This document shows positions 55,148 to 64,000 of a DNA stretch of 64,000 nt, piece by piece; within the stretch, counting starts at the first letter, position 1, and each line of letters starts with the position of its first letter. The notes below the pieces were generated by a model. The model saw nothing but the letters and a program-made list of their open reading frames with translations, was not told the DNA's origin and ran no database searches. The position numbers and the translations under genes are program-made. Source of the stretch: Eutreptiella sp. 'Long Island Sound 2002' (lineage: Eukaryota > Euglenozoa > Euglenophyceae > Eutreptiales > Eutreptiaceae); the NCBI GenBank assembly GCA_964036045.1, contig OZ038382.1:117791429-117855428 (forward strand), read 5' to 3'.

Positions 55148-58100
55148 CTCCAGGAGGACACGACGGGCGACGCCCTGTGGCTCCTCTCGTGGAACCTGCG
55201 CAACGGCCTCGTGCCGCCAGACCGGTCCCTCCGGGACACACTCCGGCGGCGCAGGGGGCCGGCGGCCTGCACCGACAAGGAGCACCTCATCACCGGCATG
55301 CTGCCCCAGGAGGGGGGCTTTGCCATCATGCTCCAGGAAACGGGGATCGCCACCAGGGCGCAGGAGATGCACGTGGCCGCGGCGCTCCGGGACAAGGGGT
55401 ACACCGCCTACTTCAGCAGCCGGCTGGCGGAGACGGGGGCCACCTCCACCTCGAGAGGGGGGGGCCTCCTCACCGCGGTCAGCAGCAAGTACGTGGCGGA
55501 GCACGAGGTGCTCAGCTTCACGGAAATTGTCCCCGGGAAAGCCGCGGCCCTGGAGATCCGCACGGACGGGGGAGGCCTCACCCTCATCAACGTCCACGGG
55601 CCGCAAGCAGGTTGCTCCCCGTGGGCGGGACGGGCGGCGTTCTGGGCCGACATACAAATGTATGCCACGGCACGCAGCCTCGGCGGGAGGCACCCGGTGG
55701 TCATCGCCGGTGACACCAACGTCTACATGGATGTCCCCGCCAACCCGGCCACGGAGCATTTCCGAGCGGGCTGGGAAGCCTGCGGCTTCCGAAGAGCCGC
55801 GGCGGGCGGAGAGGAGGACATGACCCCCACGCTCCACCCGTCCCAGCACAGGGTGGACACTTTCCTGGTCAACGAGCCCCTCCTGCCGTGGTCCCTGCGA
55901 GAGAGCGCCTGGGCTCGCGGCATGGCACACCCCCAGGTGGTCGGCTCGGACCACCTCCCGGTCCGCCTGGCCCTGCCGGGCCTCCTCAGCGCGGCGGGGC
56001 GCGCGGCGATGCCCACCCCCTACAGCCACACGGAAGGCCGCCTCCTCCCGTACGACGCCGAGGCCGCGCCCGTCCAACACTGCCTGTGGGCGGCGGTCAC
56101 CGCCGCGCAGGATGAACCCTCCCTTGCGCCCTGGCTGGGTCCCGCAGAGCAGCACGACTACGGGTCCATGCCCGCGGCTGCGGTGGACAAGGTGTTGGAA
56201 CACCTCCACGCGACGCATGACGCCCTGGCGCGCGTGGTGGGACGCGGGCAGCCGTCTCCGGCGGGAACGGACCCGGCGGAGGGGGACCCCCCGGAGAGCG
56301 GAAAGCAGCTCCAGGCAGCGGTCCTCCGCTATGACACCCTGGCAGCGCGCGCCCCGGCAGCGTACCAGGCGGACGCGGCCAGGCATGGCATCCGGTCCGA
56401 GGCGGCGCTCCGGCTCACGGAGGAACTGCAGAGTGTGTCGCCCGGGTTCCGCCCGACCACGCAGGGCCAGCTGCAGGAGGAGCTGGAGAGGCAAGCAGCC
56501 GCCCTCGAGGAGGACATTCGCCAGCTCCGCGCCCTCCTGGCGGCAGACCGCAAGCGCGCCATCAAGGAATTCTGGCGCCGCCACGCCCCCGACATCGCCC
56601 AGCGATGGAAAGCCGTGCGGGGAGCCATAGAGGTAGAGGCCCCAGGCCCGTCGGGCCTCTGGAACGTGCGGGTTCCCAACACCCAAACGCTCCTCACGGA
56701 GGCCCACGACGTGATGTTCGCAGTTCGCGCCTTCTGGCGAGAACTGTATGACAAACGCCCGGTGGACCTCCCGGGTTTCCAGGCGGTCCTCGGCCGCCAC
56801 GTCCCACGGGTCCCTGAGGGAGCCTGGACACAGGTCCAGCAGTACTCCATGCAGGACCTGAAGTCCGCCCTGGACAAGGCCGATGGCAAGGCCCCGGGTC
56901 CTAACCACGTGGAGGCCCGCTTCATCAAGGCCCTCCCGGCACCCGTCCAGTGGCTCCTGGTCCACTCCTACCGGGCCATCCTCCGCGGCGCCCCGCCACC
57001 GATGCACTGGAGGGACGCGCACATCTGGCTCAGCCCCAAGGTACCGGGCTCTGCCAGACTGGATGACTACAGGCCCATAGCCCTGGGCCAGCTGGACATG
57101 AAGCTGCTCACGGGCCCCCTCACCCAGCGCATCACGGAGGTGCTCACACGGCACGGGGTGGTCAGCGACTGGCAGCAGGGGGCCCTCCCTGGCTCCAACA
57201 CAGGCCCCCCACTGTTCATGGCGCAGCGGCAGCTCCAGCGGGGAAGGCCCAACTACGTCTTCTCCTTCGACGCCCGCAAGGCCTTCGACACCGCCCCGCA
57301 CGGCGCCCTCCACCTCATCCTGCGCCACGTCTCCGTGCCGCCGGACGTCATTGACCTCCTGCTCTTCCTCCACACGTGCGCCAGGCTGCGCATCGTCACA
57401 GCACACGGGCTAACGCAGCCCGTCTACATGCTACGCGGCGTCCGGCAGGGCAACCCCGAGAGCCCCCTGCTGTACGCGCTCCTCCTGGAGCCTCTGCTCA
57501 GGGCACAGGGGCACCGCCTGCGCCCGCCGGGAGGGGCCAAGCACGGCCTCATCCAGGCCTACATCGACGACCTGCTGGTGGTGGCCCACACGCTGCAGCA
57601 CTTCGTCGAGGGCGTGGAGGCGGTGGCCGCGTACCTGGGGATGATGGGCATGGAGCTCAACCCCCGCAAGTGCGCCATGGCCACCACGGAGGGGGTCCCG
57701 GGCCTGCAGCTACGCCTCTGCCCCCACCTGGAAAACCCGTGGTACTGGGTACCAGCGGCGGACTCCGTCCCCTACCTGGGACTACGCCTGGCGGCAGTAC
57801 ACCACTGGTGCCTTAACACCCTCGCGCCACCGAAAGTGGTGCAGGACGTCATCCTGGCGATCCTCGGAGGGGTGACGCAGTACGTCGCCCCTTTCATCGC
57901 CGACGACTCCGACACTGCACGCCACCTGGACCACATCACGGTCCAGGTCGCGAAGGACAGGGCACGATACGCCTTCGACGCCTCGCGGGACAGCCTGCAG
58001 GATGACCGGACCCTGGGGCTCACACGGGTGCCCACGCGGTGCCAGCAGGCAGCGGTGGCCCTCGTGGGTACACTCGTCCACCACCGCGCAACCTCCGTGC

Positions 58101-61100
58101 GCGCGGAGTTCACCAAGATGTTCTGGGAGATAGCCGGCGCGCACGGAATATGCCCTGAGGTGCACTACCCCGTCCCGGAGTTCGCAACTCTGGCGGGAGG
58201 CGACTGGGTCCAGCGCATACCCCGGGCCCTGGCCGCCCTGGGAGTGGGGATGTACAACCCCATCGCGTGCCCCAGGGCGGCTCACGTCCAACTACAGTCC
58301 CCGCCGGGCAAAATCGTCACGCTGCGCACCGCCAAGCTGCGACACCGCGACACGTGCCGCCTGACGGTGCCACACGCAACGCCGTGGCATGGGCACCACG
58401 GGCCACGCCACCCCTTCCCCGACAACGACGATCCGTGGCCGACGGCGGTGCGGGAGTGCCTCGACCAATGCGCCGATGAACACCTCCATTATTGCCGCCA
58501 TGAGCAAGGGCCCACCAACCACCCCGGGTGGCGCGATGCCCTGGCCCACCTCTTCCACACCACCGGCACGCGGGACCCCCGCCTGAGACTCGTCCACCCC
58601 ACGAGGGCTAAGCAGGACGCCCACACCGGCCCGCGGGTGACCCCAGACGGCCTGCACCTCCACGTCGGAGGCTACCGCCGCCGGAACGGCCTGTCCCCCC
58701 CCACGCGGGGGGCGGCGTACCACCCGCCAGCGGCCCTCATGTACATCCTCCGCGACGTACTCGCGGAAAGCGAGCACCAAGAGCCCAACGCGGACGTGGC
58801 GTGGCCAGAACCCTTACGCCCCCGGCCCCACGCGCCGATGCCGTTGTGGCTGGTGACCACAGACGACCAATGCACCCAAGCGGCGGGACAAGCGCAGCTC
58901 CTGGCCGAGTGGGTGATAGTGCAAGTGGGGGCAGGCCAGCCCGAACCCCGTGGACTCCCCCGCGGCACCGCCCTACTGGTGGCTACGGGGGTGCCGCACG
59001 ACCCACACATGGCGGTACACGCGCTGGAGGACCAGCCGGAGGACACGGGACACTTGGTGGTACACCAGCGCGGGGGCCCGGCGTGGCTCAAGGAACATGT
59101 GACGGCGCTACGGTCCTGGGCAGGCACGGTCGCCGGAGCGGAGATCCGGCTGCACGACCACCCGGCGATCAGCCCAGGCGACACCAGGGCGCTGAGCATG
59201 GACCAACTGACCCACAGCCACCCCGACGTCCGGTGGCACTCCACCGACCTCAACGCGGGGTGGCTCAGCCCCACCGGATACTACTGGATCCCGGAGGCCT
59301 GGGGACACACCTCCTCTGACGCGTCCGGGGGCGGACCCTGCAAACACGCCACCAGCGTCGCTCTCGCCGCCGACCTCACCCGCACGTGGGCGGTGGCCAT
59401 CTCGGGCACGGTGCCTGACGGAGAGGGGGTGGCCGCCTTCCTCCCCCTACATTACGGTGCACACAGACCATGGGTCCACACGGTGGACGCCGAAGTCATC
59501 CTCCACCTCCTGCGGCACGCAGATCGCGAGCGAACCACGGGGGTCCCCGCGGGCGCAGCGAAGGTGGTCAACCAGATGCCCCTGAGGTGGCTCCGGGACG
59601 GCCTGTGCGCGCGGGGGCAACACGCCGGGCACCCGTTCTGGTACGTCCGAGCCACCTCGCACCACAGTGACGCCCTACTGCACAAGGCGGACTGGGCGGC
59701 GTCCCAGGACACCGTCTTGCAGAACACGCCCCCGGACCCTGGCCACGCCCAACTCATCGTCGCCGGCCGTGACGGCCATCTCGATCTACGGCCCCCCACG
59801 ATGCGGGTGCTCGGCGAGGTCGCACAACGGGCGCAGACGGACCATGCGCTGACGCACCGGGGACACACACCCCTAGGCGCGGCCCACGCCACGGCCTACG
59901 TCCACGCCCGGGACCTCACCGCGGCGGCCACCAACCGCCGGGCGCTGCGGGCCCGAGACGGCCACACGCCGGTGCAGCGCAGGCTCCGCGTCCGGAAGGA
60001 GCGGCTCTCCGGCGTCGCCATCGTCCCGCAGCCGTGCCTTTTTTGCGGCGGCCCGGAAGAGACCCCGGTGCACATGCGCGTGGGCTGCACCCACTCGCGG
60101 CTCCTCTGGCCCCACTACCGCCAGGCGGTGCACGAGGCGGCCCGCCACCTCCCACCTGGGGACAAGGCCCTGTGGGTGGCCTCGTGGCGCTCCGCAGGCG
60201 CCACGTGGACGGAGGTGTTCTGCTCCGGACTGGTGCCCGAGGACGCGGAGGCGCAGCTCCGCGCCATAACCCGATACGACCCGCCGGGAGGGACCTCGGT
60301 GGACGACTTCCTCCACCACATGCTCCGGCTAGGGGACTTCGCGTGGGAGCTTCGCAACCACCGGCTGGAGCAACTCCTCCACGACCCCCTAAGCGCGGCG
60401 GCCCGGGCGCACCGGTGGCTCACTGCGGCGGAGGGCGACCACCCTCCCCCTCCCCCGCGCCCTGACAAGGACTTCGTAGCCTCCCTCCGTGTTGTGAATG
60501 GCACTCTGGAGTGCCCGCTCCAAGAGGGCCCCCACCCGTATCAGGACCTGCCGGGGGGGTTCTCGAGGCACCTGCAAGACGCCCTTTTCCCACCGTGGAT
60601 CATCGGGCGCGGCTCCATGACCGCATGGGAGGCGCGCATCGTGGGGGAGGAGTGGGCGCGGGAGTGGGGCCGGTGGTGCGCCGCCGCGCGCGCCCCGGAG
60701 ACCCCTGCGCAACGATACGCCGCCATCCCGCTCCGGGGGTGGGGGCCGGACACCCGGCCGAGACCCACCATGGTCCGCGGGGCGGGACCTGACCACCCGT
60801 GGGACGCGGCGACGGGGGAATGGCTGCAGGCGGCCCCGGGGCCGCAGACGGGATGGACTGGGGACGTATCCTCACTCGTCAGGACGCCCGTCCCGCCCCG
60901 CATCGTCCTTCACACCGCCAACGTGCTCCGGGCCACGGAGATACGCACGTGGGGACACGCTGCGGCCACCGTCCGGTGGCAACCCCCAGAGGACGGGGCC
61001 ACCCAACTCACCGTGGCGCACTTCAAAGCGGGGGGGCCGGTATACGACGACGCCCTGTCCCGGCTGGGTGACACCCAGGGGCCCTTACTCCTCATGCTCC

Positions 61101-61795
61101 CCACCGGTATCGCAGCCGCGCTGCACCGGGAGCTGGACGGCTGCGAAGGGCTGCGAGTGGGGTGGGAGGCGGTCGCGGACGGCACCCTACTGGCCCTCCT
61201 CCACAGGGACACAGCGAACGGGTGCCAATGGGACGCGCTGACGCCCCACCTCACCGGGCGCCACGTGTACATGGCGAGCCCCCCCCAGGGGCACCCCCGC
61301 CCGGCGTGGGACGACCTCATCGCCGCCTTCCACGACCACGGGATCCTCCCCGGCGACACGTGGCAGGAGGTCCAGCGGAAGACACTTGGCAAGGACTACC
61401 GGCGCCGCGTCCGCGCCCGCTTGCTGGAGATCCGGGACCCCCTCCGACAGAGGTGGGACGACCTCTGGCTCCGCCGTCTCGACCCTTGGTCGCCGCCCTC
61501 CCACCTCCCGCACACCTGCCGACTCTGCGGAGAGTGTGACACGGTGTCCTCCGCAGCAGCGACAGGCGCCAACAGGTGCGAGCGGTGCACCCAGGTAGCC
61601 GCGTGCCCCTGGCCCGAACCTCCCGCAGGTCCGCGCAGGCGCACAGAGGAGGAGGCCTTGCGCCGGCGCGTCGAGGGGGCACACACCCCCTCACACGAAC
61701 AGGCGGGCCCCGCGGGCGCTGCCCTTCTGTGGATCCACGTGCACCTGCGGGACCCCACATCCATTGCGCACCTGTCGCACGTGTTCGCCCCCTAA
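55148..61795 (+). CDS. LINE ORF2 (2215 codons): APE endonuclease, reverse transcriptase, RNase H, CCHC finger
   Basis: Numbered from the codon after the TGA. APE motifs: W-N-L-R at 15-18, L-Q-E64-T, G-D189-T-N191, R-V-D, S-D268-H269. RT: Y-R-P-I, F-S-F-D708-A-R-K-A-F-D (motif A), R-Q-G-N-P-E-S-P-L-L (B), Y-I-D807-D808-L-L (C), L-N-P-R-K-C (D). RNase H-like: S-D1391-A-S-G-G, V-D1447-A-E-V, H-K-A-D1515-W; the usual Glu is not obvious. CCHC finger from C1630 (C-L-F-C...H...C). About 500 further residues follow, with a second Cys cluster (C-R-L-C-G-E-C...C-E-R-C) from 2124. No ATG precedes the WN motif; the first in-frame ATG (about 55298) would remove it, so translation must come from ORF1 readthrough or a non-AUG start. 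It ends with TAA at 61793. Confidence 0.88.
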   Translation, partial: LQEDTTGDALWLLSWNLRNGLVPPDRSLRDTLRRRRGPAACTDKEHLITGMLPQEGGFAIMLQETGIATRAQEMHVAAALRDKGYTAYFSSRLAETGATSTSRGGGLLTAVSSKYVAEHEVLSFTEIVPGKAAALEIRTDGGGLTLINVHGPQAGCSPWAGRAAFWADIQMYATARSLGGRHPVVIAGDTNVYMDVPANPATEHFRAGWEACGFRRAAAGGEEDMTPTLHPSQHRVDTFLVNEPLLPWSLRESAWARGMAHPQVVGSDHLPVRLALPGLLSAAGRAAMPTPYSHTEGRLLPYDAEAAPVQHCLWAAVTAAQDEPSLAPWLGPAEQHDYGSMPAAAVDKVLEHLHATHDALARVVGRGQPSPAGTDPAEGDPPESGKQLQAAVLRYDTLAARAPAAYQADAARHGIRSEAALRLTEELQSVSPGFRPTTQGQLQEELERQAAALEEDIRQLRALLAADRKRAIKEFWRRHAPDIAQRWKAVRGAIEVEAPGPSGLWNVRVPNTQTLLTEAHDVMFAVRAFWRELYDKRPVDLPGFQAVLGRHVPRVPEGAWTQVQQYSMQDLKSALDKADGKAPGPNHVEARFIKALPAPVQWLLVHSYRAILRGAPPPMHWRDAHIWLSPKVPGSARLDDYRPIALGQLDMKLLTGPLTQRITEVLTRHGVVSDWQQGALPGSNTGPPLFMAQRQLQRGRPNYVFSFDARKAFDTAPHGALHLILRHVSVPPDVIDLLLFLHTCARLRIVTAHGLTQPVYMLRGVRQGNPESPLLYALLLEPLLRAQGHRLRPPGGAKHGLIQAYIDDLLVVAHTLQHFVEGVEAVAAYLGMMGMELNPRKCAMATTEGVPGLQLRLCPHLENPWYWVPAADSVPYLGLRLAAVHHWCLNTLAPPKVVQDVILAILGGVTQYVAPFIADDSDTARHLDHITVQVAKDRARYAFDASRDSLQDDRTLGLTRVPTRCQQAAVALVGTLVHHRATSVRAEFTKMFWEIAGAHGICPEVHYPVPEFATLAGGDWVQRIPRALAALGVGMYNPIACPRAAHVQLQSPPGKIVTLRTAKLRHRDTCRLTVPHATPWHGHHGPRHPFPDNDDPWPTAVRECLDQCADEHLHYCRHEQGPTNHPGWRDALAHLFHTTGTRDPRLRLVHPTRAKQDAHTGPRVTPDGLHLHVGGYRRRNGLSPPTRGAAYHPPAALMYILRDVLAESEHQEPNADVAWPEPLRPRPHAPMPLWLVTTDDQCTQAAGQAQLLAEWVIVQVGAGQPEPRGLPRGTALLVATGVPHDPHMAVHALEDQPEDTGHLVVHQRGGPAWLKEHVTALRSWAGTVAGAEIRLHDHPAISPGDTRALSMDQLTHSHPDVRWHSTDLNAGWLSPTGYYWIPEAWGHTSSDASGGGPCKHATSVALAADLTRTWAVAISGTVPDGEGVAAFLPLHYGAHRPWVHTVDAEVILHLLRHADRERTTGVPAGAAKVVNQMPLRWLRDGLCARGQHAGHPFWYVRATSHHSDALLHKADWAASQDTVLQNTPPDPGHAQLIVAGRDGHLDLRPPTMRVLGEVAQRAQTDHALTHRGHTPLGAAHATAYVHARDLTAAATNRRALRARDGHTPVQRRLRVRKERLSGVAIVPQPCLFCGGPEETPVHMRVGCTHSRLLWPHYRQAVHEAARHLPPGDKALWVASWRSAGATWTEVFCSGLVPEDAEAQLRAITRYDPPGGTSVDDFLHHMLRLGDFAWELRNHRLEQLLHDPLSAAARAHRWLTAAEGDHPPPPPRPDKDFVASLRVVNGTLECPLQEGPHPYQDLPGGFSRHLQDALFPPWIIGRGSMTAWEARIVGEEWAREWGRWCAAARAPETPAQRYAAIPLRGWGPDTRPRPTMVRGAGPDHPWDAATGEWLQAAPGPQTGWTGDVSSLVRTPVPPRIVLHTANVLRATEIRTWGHAAATVRWQPPEDGATQLTVAHFKAGGPVYDDALSRLGDTQGPLLLMLPTGIAAALHRELDGCEGLRVGWEAVADGTLLALLHRDTANGCQWDALTPHLTGRHVYMASPPQGHPRPAWDDLIAAFHDHGILPGDTWQEVQRKTLGKDYRRRVRARLLEIRDPLRQRWDDLWLRRLDPWSPPSHLPHTCRLCGECDTVSSAAATGANRCERCTQVAACPWPEPPAGPRRRTEEEALRRRVEGAHTPSHEQAGPAGAALLWIHVHLRDPTSIAHLSHVFAP

Positions 61796-61834
61796 CCCCC
61801 ACCCGCCGCCGCCCTTTGCAGAGCCCGCAGCACC

Positions 61835-63148
61835 ATGCCACGCCGACGGGGGGATGGGCCGGGGCACACCAGGGCCCGCCGCAGAGCGCAGGAGGCGGCC
61901 GTCCGGGGTCTGGTGGCGGACGCGGTGGCGGAGGCAAAAGGAGCGCACGCTGCCGCACGGTGCGACCTGGAGGGCAGTGCGAGGGCCTTCCTCAACGAGA
62001 CCGCCCTCCCGGCCGTCCGCGCCCTGAACGGAGCGGGGGCCCCTACGTTGCTCCCGGCAATGCACCGGATCGTGAACGCCGTCCGGCCAGGGCTCATCAG
62101 CCCAGAGGCGGCCCTCTACGGGCACTGGATGGAGTGGCGCGAGTCCAATCGGTCGGGCCGGCCCCTGTCCATGGGGGACGCCCTCCGGATGACGGGAGCG
62201 GGGTCTGCCATGTCCCTCCACAGTAGCGCCCCAGCCCTGCTGCACGCCCTCAGGACGCGCTACCCCGGGGACGCGGCCCCGTACCTGAACCAGGCGCGGG
62301 CCACGTACCCGGGGGGAGTGTCCGAGCTGGATGCGGCGCTCCACCTTCTACACCCGCTGGACGAGGACCTGGATGTGCGCGAGGTCACGGTGTTCGTGGA
62401 AGGCGCGGACGAGGCGTCCGCCCGCCCCCGGCCGACCAACCCGGTGTATGACGGCACCGGGCCTACCCCCCCGTACGCCGTCGTCTACGAGGCGTTCCCC
62501 AGGGAGCCCACTTGGTGCCCCGCCCTCCCACCGGCGACGCACGCGCCCCGCGGCTGGGCTAACCCAGACCTGTCCCCCCCCCTCTCCAGGACCAGGGGTG
62601 CCCACCACAGGGGGCAGGTACTCTGGCAAGAGTGCCCTGGCACCCCCCTGCTCCTCCTCGTCGTCGCGACCCGCGGGGACCCGGGGCGGATCCTGGGGAT
62701 CACCCCCACCCACCTCTATGGGGCCACACCCGTACCCCGCCCCCCCCTCCCGGCGCCCGCGGCGCGGGACGGAGTACACACCTTCCTGCGCACACAGGAG
62801 GTCACCGCCGTTACGGGGGTCCATCTGGTGCGGCTGCCCCCGGCACCGCTCGACGACCCCCGGGGGCCCAAGGCCCTGAGCCCCGCCCCAGACTGGGAGC
62901 TGTGGCGCGACGCGTGGGCCGCGTGGCTCCCCCGCCTCCCCTCCCAATGCCGGTGGATGGCCGCGGACCCCCGGCCGTGCGGGACTGACGCCACAGCCGG
63001 CCCCCCACCCCCTCCCCCCCCCCCCCCGCCGTGGGGCTGGGCCCCAGAAGCCGAGTGGGGCAAGGCCCCGTGCGACCGCCGAGGGGCTGGGCCCCAGAAG
63101 CAGTTCCAAGTGCGGTGCAGTGGTCCTCGGAGGCGGACCGTGCTGTGA
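61835..63148 (+). CDS. LINE ORF3 (437 aa), unknown function
   Basis: Starts at an ATG 39 nt after the ORF2 stop (agcaccATGCC), in the same frame, with no stop between. The N-terminus is Arg/Ala-rich and helical, the middle holds ALHLLHPLDEDLDVREVTVF and TPLLLLVVATRGDPGRILGI, and a run of ten prolines lies near the end. The last part contains a duplicated gaggggctgggccccagaag (about 63032 and 63084). No motif is recognised. A third ORF after ORF2 is unusual for a LINE; as the frame is continuous, ORF3 might be a detached C-terminal domain of ORF2 or reached by readthrough. It ends in TGA at 63146. Confidence 0.65.
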   Translation: MPRRRGDGPGHTRARRRAQEAAVRGLVADAVAEAKGAHAAARCDLEGSARAFLNETALPAVRALNGAGAPTLLPAMHRIVNAVRPGLISPEAALYGHWMEWRESNRSGRPLSMGDALRMTGAGSAMSLHSSAPALLHALRTRYPGDAAPYLNQARATYPGGVSELDAALHLLHPLDEDLDVREVTVFVEGADEASARPRPTNPVYDGTGPTPPYAVVYEAFPREPTWCPALPPATHAPRGWANPDLSPPLSRTRGAHHRGQVLWQECPGTPLLLLVVATRGDPGRILGITPTHLYGATPVPRPPLPAPAARDGVHTFLRTQEVTAVTGVHLVRLPPAPLDDPRGPKALSPAPDWELWRDAWAAWLPRLPSQCRWMAADPRPCGTDATAGPPPPPPPPPPWGWAPEAEWGKAPCDRRGAGPQKQFQVRCSGPRRRTVL

Positions 63149-63268
63149 CTACTCCGATGACTGCGCCGCTCCCGGGGGACCCAAATTTTCTACCTAGACG
63201 GGTCTGTCGCATTTTTCAAGTCGGGAAAGTCCAACCCAACCCAACCCAACCCCCCCCCCCCCCCCGCA
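63149..63268 (+). other. 3' UTR and repeat tail of the LINE
   Basis: About 75 bp of mixed sequence, then (CCCAA)n-type repeats at 63229-63252 and a poly-C tract to about 63264. APE-type LINEs often end in short tandem repeats or poly-A; this tail would mark the 3' insertion end. Confidence 0.6.
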
Positions 63269-63366
63269 GAGCACCACACGGCACTGCCCACGGCACGGCA
63301 CTGATGCACCAGGAGGTAGTGGGAAGGGCGCGCCTGCCACCACGCATGCCTACCAGAGTAACAGTA

Positions 63367-64000
63367 ATGGCAGACTCCGATGGGTCCCTCGGGCGGGACG
63401 ACCGCCACCACCGCCGGTCCCGCTCCCGCTCCCCCGTCTCCTCCCCAGAGTGGACGGGGGAGACCCTCGCGGAGCGCGAGGAGCGGAGGCTGGCGGAGGC
63501 GGCGGTGGTCGGACCGCCGCCGCCGGCCCGGGAACCTGGGCCAGCCGAGACGGCCGCCCCCGCCGCCCAAGCGGCCAGCCCCGCCGCCCCGCCCCGCCCT
63601 GACGCGCAGGAGGCGGAGACCGCGGCGAGCCACGCCGCGGCCCCGGCCGCGGCCCCCGGCACGCCGCCGGCAAGGGGGGCAGCCCCGGCGCAGGAGCCGG
63701 ACGCGTCGCCGAGGGCTGCCGCAGCCGCGCAGGAGAGCAAGCAGGGCGCAAGAGGGGTTGCGACGGACCCCGCACGGGCCGTGGGCGCCTCGCAGGCGGC
63801 CGCCGCGGCAGCAGAGAAGACCGAGGAGGATGTGCGAGAGTCTGCGACCGCGGCCACGGGCGCCTCGTCGGCGGCCGCCACGGCAGCGAAGGAGAGTGCG
63901 GAGGGCGCGAGAGGGGCTGCGGCCCCTGGCACGCCGCGCAAGCGGGGGAAGAACCCCGCACGGGCCGCGGACGCCTCGCCGGCGGCCGCCGCAGCAGCAG
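63367..64000 (+). CDS. Ala/Pro-rich ORF, runs off the right edge (partial)
   Basis: ATG at 63367, open for 211 codons to the window end. It begins MADSDGSLGRDDRHHRRSRS with Arg-Ser dipeptides, then is built of Ala, Pro, Glu and Arg with imperfect internal repeats (A-A-A-x-x-E-K/S..., G-A-R-G-A/V). There are no domains, and it is probably disordered. It could be ORF1 of a neighbouring retroelement, since it starts about 100 bp after the LINE tail, or a low-complexity host exon. The window ends before any diagnostic region. Confidence 0.45.
   Translation, partial: MADSDGSLGRDDRHHRRSRSRSPVSSPEWTGETLAEREERRLAEAAVVGPPPPAREPGPAETAAPAAQAASPAAPPRPDAQEAETAASHAAAPAAAPGTPPARGAAPAQEPDASPRAAAAAQESKQGARGVATDPARAVGASQAAAAAAEKTEEDVRESATAATGASSAAATAAKESAEGARGAAAPGTPRKRGKNPARAADASPAAAAAA

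Larger units (their letters stand above)
46200..63268 (+). mobile_element. Very long LINE-type retrotransposon, apparently full length (~17 kb)
   Basis: Monomer array, three large ORFs in one frame, and a 3' tail of CCCAA repeats plus poly-C. ORF2 has all catalytic residues I could check for APE endonuclease and RT. The APE-RT-RNase H-CCHC order places it among APE-type LINEs. Size, peptidase-like ORF1 and large extensions recall the Dualen/RandI elements of green algae, but I do not see the second (RLE) endonuclease that defines them. Confidence 0.8.

Noticed and set aside
60130-61795. RLE endonuclease that would make the LINE a true Dualen/RandI element
   Set aside because: I could not find the CCHC plus PD-(D/E)xK pattern of RLE; only Cys clusters are seen.

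Overview
This 64 kb window looks like a repeat-built stretch of a large eukaryotic nuclear genome. I found no convincing host gene, rRNA, tRNA or bacterial-type feature. Nearly everything recognisable is retroelement: Ty3-like chromodomain LTR elements, a non-autonomous LTR element arranged in tandem, and a very long GC-rich non-LTR (LINE-type) element. The mixture of roughly 70% GC coding blocks with AT-richer LTR and spacer DNA, and the combination of chromodomain Ty3 elements with an APE+RNase H LINE, would fit a green-algal or related protist genome. That placement is inference with low confidence.

Layout. 1-9729 (minus): 5' LTR, leader, gag, protease, a methyltransferase-like module and the start of RT of a Ty3-like element (element A), cut by the left edge. 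9730-12600: GC-rich decayed repeats without a gene. 12577-17330: remnants of a pogo/CENP-B-like DNA transposon and one hypothetical ORF, each next to one copy of a ~260 bp direct repeat. 17330-18810: AT-rich spacer with C-tract repeats. 18811-21729 and 22459-36310 (minus): two copies of the 3' part of a second Ty3-like element (element D). The longer copy carries integrase, a chromodomain and an unusual ~2.7 kb extra coding region after it. 24285-32302: an 8018 bp insertion inside that longer copy, made of five LTRs alternating with four identical-length internal regions (1842 bp unit), flanked by a 4 bp target duplication. The shorter D copy preserves the matching empty site. 36320-39093 (plus): a broken GC-rich coding region of unknown function. 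39100-45301 (minus): the 3' half of a third Ty3/chromovirus element (element B), with its 3' LTR.

46200-63268 (plus): a LINE-type element of about 17 kb. It starts with about 24 tandem ~212 bp monomers, followed by ORF1 (CCCH-like and C2H2 fingers plus a USP-like, apparently dead, peptidase domain), ORF2 (APE endonuclease, RT, RNase H, CCHC finger, large C-terminal extension) and ORF3, and it ends in CCCAA repeats and poly-C. All three ORFs are in one frame, separated by single stop codons, and ORF2 has no ATG upstream of its first endonuclease motif. A further Ala/Pro-rich ORF runs off the right edge.

Most breaks in the decayed elements are TGA codons. In the tandem array one copy shows directly that a TGA arose from CGA, so CpG deamination is the simplest explanation. 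Coordinates of domain motifs and LTR edges were read by eye and may be off by a few bases.
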